Shown piece by piece: positions 1 through 6,035 of a stretch of DNA of 14,139 nt (positions are counted from its first letter, which is position 1; every line of letters starts with the position of its first letter). Origin of the DNA: Clostridia bacterium (GTDB lineage: Bacteria > Bacillota > Clostridia > Oscillospirales > Acutalibacteraceae); NCBI GenBank assembly GCA_024689165.1, contig JAILDS010000194.1, forward strand, positions 1 through 14,139, given 5' to 3'. A program made the position numbers and the translations under genes. The notes beneath the pieces are model-generated. The model saw only the letters and a program-made list of their open reading frames with translations, did no database searches and was not told where the DNA came from.

Positions 1-1
1 T

Positions 2-67
2 CAGGGCTACGCGTGCCTCTCGCTGGACATGTATTCCCCGACCGCCCACCACCCGGTGTCGAACTGA
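2..67 (+). CDS. 3' end of an upstream protein-coding gene (partial, unidentified)
   Basis: Reading from base 2, 21 codons lead to a TGA at 65-67. The peptide ends in SPTAHHPVSN. Nearly every codon ends in G or C, matching the codon habit of the confident genes downstream, and this stops abruptly at the stop codon where low-complexity DNA starts. I do not recognise the family from so short a tail. The gene is on the same strand as the Rnf operon but is separated from it by about 300 bases with its own promoter, so it is probably a separate transcription unit. It could be a chance open frame, since only 66 bases are visible. Confidence 0.45.
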   Translation, partial: QGYACLSLDMYSPTAHHPVSN

Positions 68-93
68 CGTCCCGTTCTGTAGGGAATGACGCG

Positions 94-204
94 AGGGAAC
101 AGGAATTAGGAATGAGGAATGAGGAGTTAGGAATTAAGAATTCAGAATTTACCTTTTCCTATTCCCTACTGCCTATTCCCTAATGCCTACTCCCTATTGC
201 CTAT
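94..204. repeat. Low-complexity purine arm followed by pyrimidine arm, copy A
   Basis: Bases 94-150 are made of degenerate 7-8 base units of the type AGGAAT/TAGGAATG/GAATTCA. Bases 152-204 are made of units of the type CTATTCC/CTACTGC. The second arm read on the other strand resembles the first, so the whole is a degenerate inverted repeat able to fold imperfectly. No open frame of coding character crosses it. The same kind of element lies after rnfB (5702-5837), sharing GAATTCAGAATT (138-149) and TTCCCTACTGCCTA (162-175). Bases 68-93 and 205-245 hold nothing else that I can identify. Confidence 0.75.
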
Positions 205-245
205 CGGCCATCCGCTATAATTTTGCTCTCGCAGAAAGATAACTG

Positions 246-274
246 TTGAATTTTCGATAAAAAAATGCGATAAT
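246..274 (+). promoter_or_regulatory. Sigma-A-type promoter of the rnf operon
   Basis: A -35 box TTGAAT (246-251) is separated by exactly 17 bases from a -10 box GATAAT (269-274). This gives a predicted start of transcription near 281 and a leader of about 95 bases before rnfC. The surrounding 216-280 is AT-rich, in contrast to the GC-rich genes on both sides. A lone TATAAT at 216-221 lies upstream but has no properly spaced -35 box. Confidence 0.65.
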
Positions 275-293
275 AGCACAGATTGCGTTTATT

Positions 294-351
294 GCCCGCC
301 TTTTGCGGGCGGTACCCGGCTCATCGGAAAACACGGCGGCGGCCGCCGCCG
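294..351 (+). promoter_or_regulatory. Two GC-rich hairpins in the rnfC leader
   Basis: The predicted leader contains a stem GCCCGC/GCGGGC (294-299 with 305-310, loop C-TTTT). It also contains a perfect 18-base palindrome made of CGGCGGCGG and its complement (334-351), which could fold to a 7-bp stem with a GGCC loop. Neither is followed by a run of T, so they are not ordinary terminators. The second ends 10 bases before the GGAGAG ribosome binding site (362-367) and could affect rnfC translation or mRNA stability. I match neither to a known riboswitch. Confidence 0.4.
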
Positions 352-375
352 AATCCCGAACGGAGAGTGATAACA

Positions 376-1725
376 ATGCGGAACACAGCGCCGGGCGCGG
401 TGCTCAGAGCCGTCAAGCGCGGCAGGGGCGGCGTCCACGTCGCGTACAACAAAATGACCGCCGAGCTGGACACGGTGCGTATCCCCGTGCCCGAAAAGGT
501 CGTCATCCCCATGAGCCAGCACATCGGCTCGCCCTGCGTACCGACCGTCAAGGTCGGCGACACTGTCAAGGTCGGCCAGCTCATCGGCGACAGCGACAAG
601 CCGCTCGCGACGCCCATACACGCCTCCGTTTCGGGGCGCGTGAGCTCCGTCGCGCCGGTGACGCTCCACGACGGCAGCACCCTCAGCGCAGTGACCATCG
701 AGTCCGACGGCGAGATGGCTCAGTGGGAGGGCATCGAGCCGCCGAAGGTCGAGAGCAGGGAGGACCTTATCGCCGCGGTGCGCGCCTCCGGGCTCGTGGG
801 CCTCGGCGGGGCGGGCTTCCCGACCTACGTCAAGCTCAACTGGAAGCCGACCCAGAACGTCGACACGCTCGTCGTCAACGCCGCGGAGTGCGAGCCGTAC
901 ATCACCGCCGACTACCGCGAGTGCATCGAGAACTCCTACGACATACTCAGCGGCGTTTACACGCTGCAGGAGTTCCTCGGCTTCAAAAACATCATCATAG
1001 CCGTCGAGGACAACAAGCCCGACGCCATAGAGATACTCAAGCGGGTCGCCGACCACGACAACGATAAGGGCGACGCCATTAAGCTCATGACGCTCAGGTC
1101 GATCTATCCGCAGGGCGCCGAGAAGATGATGGTTCTTTCCGCAACCGGCAGGGTAGTGCCCGCCGGGGGCCTGCCCGCCGACGTGGGCTGCGTGGTGATG
1201 AACGTCGCCTCCGTCGCGTTCGTGGCGAGGTACCTCAAGACCGGCAAGCCGCTCGTCAGCCGCACTGTGACCGTGTCCGGCGACGCGGTCGTCAGCCCCA
1301 AGAACGTCCGCGCCCCGGTAGGCATCTCCGTCGGCGAGCTGTTCGACTTCTGCGGAGGCTTCCGCGAGCAGCCCTACAAGCTCATCGCGGGCGGCCCGAT
1401 GATGGGCTTCGCGATGGTCGACACCGACGGCCCGCTGCTCAAAAAGAACAACGCGCTGCTCGCGTTCTCGCGCACGTCCGAGTTCGTAAAGCCGCTCTCC
1501 GACTGCATCCGCTGCGGCAAATGCCACTCCGTCTGCCCGATGAACCTCGTCCCGACCAACCTGATGAACGAGGCCAGGCTCAAAAAGACGGACGCGCTTT
1601 CCGCCCACGGCGTGATGAACTGCATGGAGTGCGGCTGCTGCGCCTATACCTGCCCCGCCGGCATACCGCTGGTGCAGTACCTCAGGCTGGGCAAGGCGCT
1701 CGTAAGGGAGGGGGCGAAGAAATGA
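376..1725 (+). CDS. rnfC: Electron transport complex subunit RnfC
   Basis: RnfC is the peripheral, NADH/NAD+-facing subunit of the Rnf ferredoxin:NAD+ oxidoreductase. The 449-residue length is normal for the clostridial type. Visible parts in order are the N-terminal RGGVH segment and barrel-sandwich-like region with VGDTVKVGQLIG; the FMN/NADH-binding Rossmann part with GLGGAGFP (142-149) and NAAECEPYI (168-176), as in the complex I 51-kDa subunit; and two [4Fe-4S] ferredoxin motifs, C377/C380/C383/C387 and C416/C419/C422/C426. I chose the ATG at 376 because GGAGAG lies 8 bases upstream and the family homology begins just after it. An upstream TTG at 283 would add 31 Arg/Pro-rich residues translated from the hairpin leader. 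The gene is first in the operon and its stop overlaps the rnfD start (ATGA). Confidence 0.97.
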   Translation: MRNTAPGAVLRAVKRGRGGVHVAYNKMTAELDTVRIPVPEKVVIPMSQHIGSPCVPTVKVGDTVKVGQLIGDSDKPLATPIHASVSGRVSSVAPVTLHDGSTLSAVTIESDGEMAQWEGIEPPKVESREDLIAAVRASGLVGLGGAGFPTYVKLNWKPTQNVDTLVVNAAECEPYITADYRECIENSYDILSGVYTLQEFLGFKNIIIAVEDNKPDAIEILKRVADHDNDKGDAIKLMTLRSIYPQGAEKMMVLSATGRVVPAGGLPADVGCVVMNVASVAFVARYLKTGKPLVSRTVTVSGDAVVSPKNVRAPVGISVGELFDFCGGFREQPYKLIAGGPMMGFAMVDTDGPLLKKNNALLAFSRTSEFVKPLSDCIRCGKCHSVCPMNLVPTNLMNEARLKKTDALSAHGVMNCMECGCCAYTCPAGIPLVQYLRLGKALVREGAKK

Positions 1726-2735
1726 ATTCCGAAAAACTGCTCACAGTCAGCTCCTCCCCGCACGTAAAGGGCCCGACGACCGTCCGCGGCGTCATGCGGG
1801 ACGTTCTCATCGCCATGATCCCCGCGGCGATAGTCTCCGTCGCGCTGTTCGGCTTCAGGAGCCTGCTGCTCATCGCCGTCAGCGTCCTCGGCTGCGAGCT
1901 GAGCGAGTTTGCCGTCAGAAAGATACTCAAACGCCCCATGAGCCTCGGCGACCTTTCCGCCGCCGTCACGGGCGTGCTCATCGCCTTCAACGTGCCGTCC
2001 GGACTGCCCGTCTGGCAGCTCCTCATAGCCGACGCCGCCGCGATAATCGTCGCCAAGCAGTTCTTCGGCGGCCTGGGGCATAATTTCGCGAACCCCGCCA
2101 TCTTCGGCAGGATAGTCCTTCTCGTCTCGTTCCCGCAGGCCATGAGCGCCTATCCGATGCCCTTCGCGTGGCGCGTGCCCGTCGCGGTCACGACCGCCAC
2201 CCCGCTGGGCACGATATCCTCTCTGGGCGTTTCGGGGAACATAGCCGACGCGATGAAGGCCTCCGACGCGCTGCCCGGGCTGTGGGAAATGTTCCTCGGC
2301 GCGCGGCAGGGCAGCCTCGGCGAGGTCTGCGCCGCGGCGCTCATAGTCGGCGGCGTCTATCTCGTCATCCGCCGCGTGATAAGCCCGCTCATACCCTGCG
2401 TTTTCGTGGGGACGGTCTTTGTTTTCATGTTCTTCGCGGGGCATTTCAGCCTGTATTTCGCGCTTTACGAGGTCCTGTGCGGCGGTCTGCTGCTCGGCGC
2501 GATATTCATGGCGACGGACTACGTAACGAGCCCGACCGTGAAGTGGGCGAAGGTCGTCTTCGCCGTCGGCTGCGGCGCAGTGACGTCCGTGATACGGCTC
2601 TGGGGCTCCCTGCCCGAGGGCGTGAGCTATTCGATACTGCTGATGAACATACTCGCCCCGTCTCTCGACAAGCTGTTCTACCCGAGGGTCTTCGGCGCCG
2701 TGAAAGAAAAAAAGAAGAAGGGGGCGGCCGCATGA
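1722..2735 (+). CDS. rnfD: Electron transport complex subunit RnfD
   Basis: RnfD is a multi-span inner membrane subunit that carries covalent FMN and is related to NqrB; it is part of the ion-translocating core. The 337-residue product has about eight to ten hydrophobic segments and the family signatures LLTVSSSPHVKGP at the N-terminus, GVLIAFNVPSGLPVW, and HNFANPAIFGR near residues 118-128. The expected FMN-threonine site reads TTATPLG with T160 as acceptor. The usual SGAT core is therefore altered to TTAT, and no Asp sits six residues before the Thr. A basic KEKKKKG tail ends the protein. The start overlaps the rnfC stop, and the stop overlaps the rnfG start, both by ATGA, so the genes are translationally coupled. 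Confidence 0.96.
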   Translation: MNSEKLLTVSSSPHVKGPTTVRGVMRDVLIAMIPAAIVSVALFGFRSLLLIAVSVLGCELSEFAVRKILKRPMSLGDLSAAVTGVLIAFNVPSGLPVWQLLIADAAAIIVAKQFFGGLGHNFANPAIFGRIVLLVSFPQAMSAYPMPFAWRVPVAVTTATPLGTISSLGVSGNIADAMKASDALPGLWEMFLGARQGSLGEVCAAALIVGGVYLVIRRVISPLIPCVFVGTVFVFMFFAGHFSLYFALYEVLCGGLLLGAIFMATDYVTSPTVKWAKVVFAVGCGAVTSVIRLWGSLPEGVSYSILLMNILAPSLDKLFYPRVFGAVKEKKKKGAAA

Positions 2736-3322
2736 GTAAAGAAAGATCCGGCGCGTCCGGGCTGATAAAGCCCGTCGTGTCGCTGCTTCTGATATGCCTT
2801 ATCGCGGCGGGCGTCCTCGCGGGCGCAAACGCCGTGACCGAGGAGCCCATCGCGCAGCGTGCCGAGGCCGACGCCGTCGCCGCCAAGCAGGCGGCGCTGA
2901 GCGAAGCCGTGAGCTTTTCGGACGAAAAACAGACCTCCGACGAAAAGGTGACCTGTTTCGAGGGCTTCGACGCCTCCGGCGGGCTCGTCGGCTACGTGTT
3001 TTCCTGCGAGGTCAACTCCTACGGCGGCAAGCTGACCCTCATGGCCGGCTTCGGGCTTGACGGAGCCGTCACGGGAGTGACGATAACCGAGATAAACGAC
3101 ACGCCCGGCCTCGGGCTAAAGGCGAAGACCGACCCGGCCTTCCTGCCGCAGTTCACCGGGCTCACCGGCAACGCCGGAGTGGTCAAGAACGCCGCCGACA
3201 AGGGCGAAAACGACGTCGTCGCCATAACCAGCGCGACCATAACCTCAAAGGCGGTCGCCTCCGCCGTCAACGCGGCGCGCGCTCAGTTCGACGCACTGAA
3301 GGGAGGCGAAGCGGATGGCTGA
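2732..3322 (+). CDS. rnfG: Electron transport complex subunit RnfG, FMN-binding
   Basis: RnfG (196 residues) is anchored by one N-terminal membrane segment (about residues 12-33) with its FMN-binding domain outside the membrane. It is related to NqrC. The flavin domain shows INDTPGLGLKAK and the attachment motif TSATITSKAV near the C-terminus, with T169 as the expected phosphoester-linked FMN acceptor. ApbE-type flavin transferases normally recognise S/T-G-A-T, and here the second position is Ser. No apbE gene is in the window, so it must lie elsewhere. The ATG at 2732 overlaps the rnfD stop. The gene's end overlaps rnfE by 8 bases. Confidence 0.96.
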   Translation: MSKERSGASGLIKPVVSLLLICLIAAGVLAGANAVTEEPIAQRAEADAVAAKQAALSEAVSFSDEKQTSDEKVTCFEGFDASGGLVGYVFSCEVNSYGGKLTLMAGFGLDGAVTGVTITEINDTPGLGLKAKTDPAFLPQFTGLTGNAGVVKNAADKGENDVVAITSATITSKAVASAVNAARAQFDALKGGEADG

Positions 3323-4181
3323 AAAGCTGACCCTTAAACAGGAATTCACAAAGGGCATCCTCAAAGAGAACCCGACCTTAAGGCTGGTGCTGGGCACCTG
3401 CCCGACGCTGGCTGTCACCACGAGCGTGACCAACGCCATAGGCATGGGCCTGTCCGCCGCGATAGTCCTCGTGTGTTCCAACGTCGTCATCTCTGCGCTG
3501 CGCAAGGTCATCTCGCCGAAGGTGAGGATCCCCTCGTACATCGTCGTCATAGCGTCCTTCGTGACGCTGGTGCAGATGCTCGTCAAGGCCTTCCTGCCCG
3601 CGCTCGACGACAGCCTCGGCGTGTACCTGCCGCTCATCGTCGTCAACTGCATCATCCTCGGCAGGGCGGAAGCCTTTGCCGGCAAGAACCCCGTGCTGCG
3701 CTCCGCCCTCGACGGGCTGGGCATGGGGATCGGCTTTACGCTGTGCCTGTGCGCCATGGGCACCATAAGAGAGATCCTCGGCAACGGCACCTTCCTTGCC
3801 GGTATAGCCGACCTGCTGAAGGTCTTCGGCGACAACGTCTTCGGCGGCTTCAACGGCTTCGACCTCGCGTCGCACTACCCCGGCGGGGTCGTGCCCATGA
3901 CGGTCTTCATCCTGCCCGCGGGCGGCTTCTTCGTGTTCGGCATGCTCATAGCGGCCGTCAACGGGATAGTCGAAAGGAAGGGCGGCAAGAAGGCCAGGGA
4001 GCCCGACTGCGCCGCCTGCCCGATGGCGGGCAGCTGCGCCGAAGCGGGCAAGTCCGGAGCGCCGAAGGGCGAAGACTGCGCCGTGAAGAACGGCGCGAAA
4101 GCCGCCGCTGCGGAGCAGGCCGGAACTGACGGCGCGCCGGTCCCGGCGCCCGGGACCCGGGAAGGGGGTGAGGTCGCGTGA
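3315..4181 (+). CDS. rnfE: Electron transport complex subunit RnfE with Cys-containing C-terminal extension
   Basis: RnfE is an integral membrane core subunit, homologous to NqrD and to its partner RnfA. The two proteins pack as an inverted pair and are thought to hold an Fe-S centre between them through paired Cys. Here the matching Cys are C29 (LGTCP) and C112 (VNCIILG). Six membrane segments fit in residues 20-220. The 288-residue length exceeds the roughly 200-230 usual for the family because of a hydrophilic tail (about 222-288) holding C232, C235, C241 and C255, then an Ala/Pro/Gly-rich end. A GGGAGG site at 3301-3306 precedes the ATG. The last bases overlap the GTG of rnfA. The tail shows no frameshift and is in frame up to its TGA. 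Confidence 0.95.
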   Translation: MAEKLTLKQEFTKGILKENPTLRLVLGTCPTLAVTTSVTNAIGMGLSAAIVLVCSNVVISALRKVISPKVRIPSYIVVIASFVTLVQMLVKAFLPALDDSLGVYLPLIVVNCIILGRAEAFAGKNPVLRSALDGLGMGIGFTLCLCAMGTIREILGNGTFLAGIADLLKVFGDNVFGGFNGFDLASHYPGGVVPMTVFILPAGGFFVFGMLIAAVNGIVERKGGKKAREPDCAACPMAGSCAEAGKSGAPKGEDCAVKNGAKAAAAEQAGTDGAPVPAPGTREGGEVA

Positions 4182-4768
4182 AATACTATATCGCGCTTTT
4201 CGTGATGGGCGTCATCACCAACAACTACGTCCTGTCGAAATTCCTCGGGATATGCCCGTTCCTGGGCGTGTCGAAAAAAACGAACACCGCCTTCGGCATG
4301 TCCGCCGCGGTCATCTTCGTAATGCTTCTCGCCACCGCCGCGACCTACCCGATAAACAGCTTCCTCGTCGCGCATAAGCTGGCGTACCTTCAGACGATAG
4401 TCTTCATCCTCGTCATCGCCGCCCTCGTGCAGATGGTCGAGATAATACTCAAGCGCTACATCCCGCCGCTGTATCAGGCGCTGGGCATCTATCTGCCGCT
4501 CATCACCACCAACTGCGCCGTGCTGGGCGTCGTCATACTCAACGTCGACAGCGGCTACAACTTCGGCAGGTCGATGATGTCCTCCTTCGCCGCGGGCGTC
4601 GGATTCATGGTCGCGATGGTCATGTTCTCCGGCGTGCGCGAAAGGCTCGAGAGCTCCGACGTGCCCAAATTCCTCGAGGGCCTTCCCATCACTCTCATCG
4701 CCGCTTCGATCACCTCTCTGTCCTTCCTCGGCTTCGGCGGCATCGTCGAGGGCATGGGGCTCATTTAA
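4178..4768 (+). CDS. rnfA: Electron transport complex subunit RnfA
   Basis: RnfA (196 residues, normal length) is the NqrE-like integral membrane partner of RnfE. Six hydrophobic segments fill nearly the whole protein. Family signatures are NNYVLSKFLGICPFLGVSK (C26) and LITTNCAVLGV (C113); these are the two Cys positions expected to contribute to the membrane-embedded Fe-S centre. Translation starts at a GTG that overlaps the rnfE stop (GTGA) after a GAAGGGGGTGAGG site. Unlike RnfE it has no C-terminal extension. RnfE and RnfA are alike in fold and in the LPLI-x-NC segment, which is expected from their common origin. Confidence 0.96.
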   Translation: MKYYIALFVMGVITNNYVLSKFLGICPFLGVSKKTNTAFGMSAAVIFVMLLATAATYPINSFLVAHKLAYLQTIVFILVIAALVQMVEIILKRYIPPLYQALGIYLPLITTNCAVLGVVILNVDSGYNFGRSMMSSFAAGVGFMVAMVMFSGVRERLESSDVPKFLEGLPITLIAASITSLSFLGFGGIVEGMGLI

Positions 4769-4779
4769 GGAGGGAAGAC

Positions 4780-5622
4780 ATGAATCCGATCGCGATAGCT
4801 GTGATATTCGTCGGCGCCGTCGGGCTCGTCTGCGGCGCGGCGATAGTCGTTCTTTCAAAATTCTTCGCAGTCCCGGCTGACGAAAAGGCCGAAGAGATAG
4901 AAGCTCTCCTGCCCGGCGCCAACTGCGGCGCGTGCGGCTTCTCGGGCTGCTCCGGCTACGCCTCCGCCCTTTCCAAGGGCGAGACGGAAAAGGTCAACCT
5001 CTGCAAGCCCGGCGGCCAGGACGTCGCCGACGCGGTCTCCGCGCTGCTCGGCAAAGAGAGCGCCGCCGTCGAGACGGTCGTCGCCGTCGTGCGCTGCCGC
5101 GGCTGGAACGGCGTCGCCGTCAAAAAGCACAAATACGACGGCATATCCTCCTGCCGTCTGGCTTCTCAGCTCTACGGCGGCGAAAAGGCCTGCCCCAACG
5201 GCTGCCTCGGCCTCGGCGACTGCGTCGACGCCTGCCCCTTCGGCGCGATATACGTCTCCGACAAGGGCGTCGCGAGGGTCGACCCCGACAAATGCCGCGC
5301 CTGCGGGATCTGCGTCGACACCTGCCCGAAAAAGCTCATCGACCTTCTGCCCGCCGAGCGCGCGGCGGCCGCCGTGCTGTGCCGCAACACCCAGAAGGGC
5401 GCGCAGACGCGGAAGGCCTGCGCCAACGGCTGCATCGGCTGCATGAAGTGCCAGAAGGCCTGCGAGACCGGCGCCGTGAAGGTGACGGATTTCTGCGCCG
5501 AGGTCGACTTCTCGCTCTGCACCGGCTGCGGCAAATGCGAGGAAGTCTGCCCCACCGGCGCCATAGCCGTCCGCGGCCTGCTGCCGGCGAATCAAGTAAG
5601 AATTATGAAGGATGAAGGATGA
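4780..5622 (+). CDS. rnfB: Electron transport complex subunit RnfB, polyferredoxin
   Basis: RnfB takes electrons from reduced ferredoxin into the Rnf complex. After one N-terminal membrane helix (about 5-27) comes the DUF-type Fe-S domain with C49, C52, C57 and C75 (LPGANCGACGFSGCSGYA). A chain of ferredoxin motifs follows: C138/C142/C148/C152, C172/C175/C178/C182, C214/C218/C221/C224/C228, and C247/C250/C253/C257. This multi-cluster form is usual for clostridial RnfB and longer than the proteobacterial form. A strong AGGAGG site (4768-4773) sits 6 bases before the ATG. The last residues (VRIMKDEG) are read from the beginning of the low-complexity repeat after the gene, so the native C-terminus may have been replaced. 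Confidence 0.96.
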   Translation: MNPIAIAVIFVGAVGLVCGAAIVVLSKFFAVPADEKAEEIEALLPGANCGACGFSGCSGYASALSKGETEKVNLCKPGGQDVADAVSALLGKESAAVETVVAVVRCRGWNGVAVKKHKYDGISSCRLASQLYGGEKACPNGCLGLGDCVDACPFGAIYVSDKGVARVDPDKCRACGICVDTCPKKLIDLLPAERAAAAVLCRNTQKGAQTRKACANGCIGCMKCQKACETGAVKVTDFCAEVDFSLCTGCGKCEEVCPTGAIAVRGLLPANQVRIMKDEG

Positions 5623-5717
5623 AGTGAGGGCCTGCGGCGCGATTTTGTAGGGGCGACCCGCGTGGTCGCCCGATGTTCCGCGGAGGTACCCTCCGCGAAA
5701 CAAGGATGAAGTGAGGG
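5615..5717. repeat. Paired palindromes bracketed by a 16-bp direct repeat
   Basis: The 16-mer AAGGATGAAGTGAGGG occurs at 5615-5630 and again at 5702-5717. Between the copies are 71 bases holding two strong hairpins. The first is GGGCGACC/GGTCGCCC (5651-5658 with 5664-5671, 5-base loop). The second has 12-base arms with one mismatch around a TAC loop (5675-5686 with 5690-5701). The layout resembles a small non-coding palindromic element inserted with a target duplication, but the repeats are also built from the same purine-rich units as the surrounding DNA. The first copy overlaps the last three codons of rnfB. Confidence 0.7.
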
Positions 5718-5837
5718 GTCAGGGTGCAGTCAGGGGCAGGGATCAGGAATTCAGAATTCAGAATTCAGAATTCAGGACATTTTCCGTGTTCCCTGAACCC
5801 TGTTCCCTACTGCCTACACCCTATTCCCTATTCCCTG
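5702..5837. repeat. Low-complexity purine arm followed by pyrimidine arm, copy B
   Basis: This has the same design as 94-204. A purine-rich arm (5702-5776) includes four exact tandem copies of the 7-mer GAATTCA (5747-5774). A pyrimidine arm (5779-5837) follows, built from CCCTATT/CCCTGAA/CCTACTG units. TTCCCTACTGCCTA (5803-5816) is identical to copy A. Short open frames over this block give only repeat-like peptides and are not genes. Confidence 0.75.
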
Positions 5838-5845
5838 AAACCAAT

Positions 5846-5867
5846 ACGGGCTCCGGCCCGTTTTTTT
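5846..5867 (+). terminator. Intrinsic terminator of the rnf operon
   Basis: The stem ACGGGC (5846-5851) and GCCCGT (5856-5861) with a TCCG loop is followed by seven consecutive T (5861-5867). It lies about 220 bases after rnfB, beyond the repeat element, and before the next promoter, so it separates the two operons. Confidence 0.85.
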
Positions 5868-5920
5868 ATTGCGCGGGAATATATATTAGTAAATTTTTTA
5901 AGATTTGATTAATAATTTTG

Positions 5921-5949
5921 TTGACTTTACGCGCGCGCTTGCGTAAAAT
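5921..5949 (+). promoter_or_regulatory. Sigma-A-type promoter of the FHA/phosphatase/kinase operon
   Basis: A -35 box TTGACT (5921-5926) and a -10 box TAAAAT (5944-5949) are separated by exactly 17 bases. An AT-rich stretch (5879-5920) upstream could act as an UP element. The predicted start is near 5956, giving a leader of about 80 bases to the GTG at 6036. Confidence 0.75.
5926..5947. promoter_or_regulatory. Inverted repeat within the promoter, possible operator
   Basis: The arms TTTACGC (5926-5932) and GCGTAAA (5941-5947) are perfect complements 8 bases apart. They span from the end of the -35 box into the -10 box. A protein dimer bound here would block RNA polymerase. No regulator gene is in the window, and I match it to no known operator. 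Confidence 0.5.
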
Positions 5950-5966
5950 AGAATACGTATGTGTAT

Positions 5967-5993
5967 GCGCGGAAGTATCCGCTGCGTCCGCGC
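5967..5993 (+). promoter_or_regulatory. Leader hairpin with a competing alternative stem
   Basis: In the predicted leader, GCGCGGA (5967-5973) can pair with TCCGCGC (5987-5993). The same left arm can instead pair, as GCGGA (5969-5973), with TCCGC (5978-5982) around an AGTA loop. The two folds exclude each other. There is no T-run, so it is not an ordinary terminator. Function is unknown. Confidence 0.35.
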
Positions 5994-6035
5994 TCAGGGA
6001 TCATCAATCAAAAATCGATATCATCGGGGGTTGCC

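Noticed and set aside
216..221. TATAAT as a second rnf promoter
   Set aside because: The only -35-like box (TTGCCT, 197-202) is 13 bases away, too close; the 246-274 promoter is much better.
283..375. N-terminal extension of RnfC from a TTG at 283
   Set aside because: It would translate the hairpin leader into an Arg/Pro-rich stretch unlike RnfC, and it lies next to the predicted transcription start; the ATG at 376 has a proper ribosome binding site and begins just before the conserved region.
289..1608. 439-codon antisense open frame opposite rnfC
   Set aside because: Same shadow effect; rnfC is certain, and the antisense product is low-complexity His/Arg/Ala-rich.
3875..4858. 327-codon antisense open frame across rnfE/rnfA
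   Set aside because: It spans several real genes, has an Arg/Glu/Asp/His-rich composition and no family signature.
5747..5774. CRISPR array
   Set aside because: The 7-bp units are directly tandem without spacers, and there is no cas gene.
5711..5912. Two overlapping short + strand open frames giving peptides with QNSEFR and SLLPTPYSL
   Set aside because: They are translations of the low-complexity repeat element and run through the terminator.
5961..6035. FHA protein start at GTG 5961
   Set aside because: It would begin about 5 bases from the predicted transcription start without a ribosome binding site, and it adds residues read from the leader hairpin; GTG 6036 has GGGGG at a good distance.
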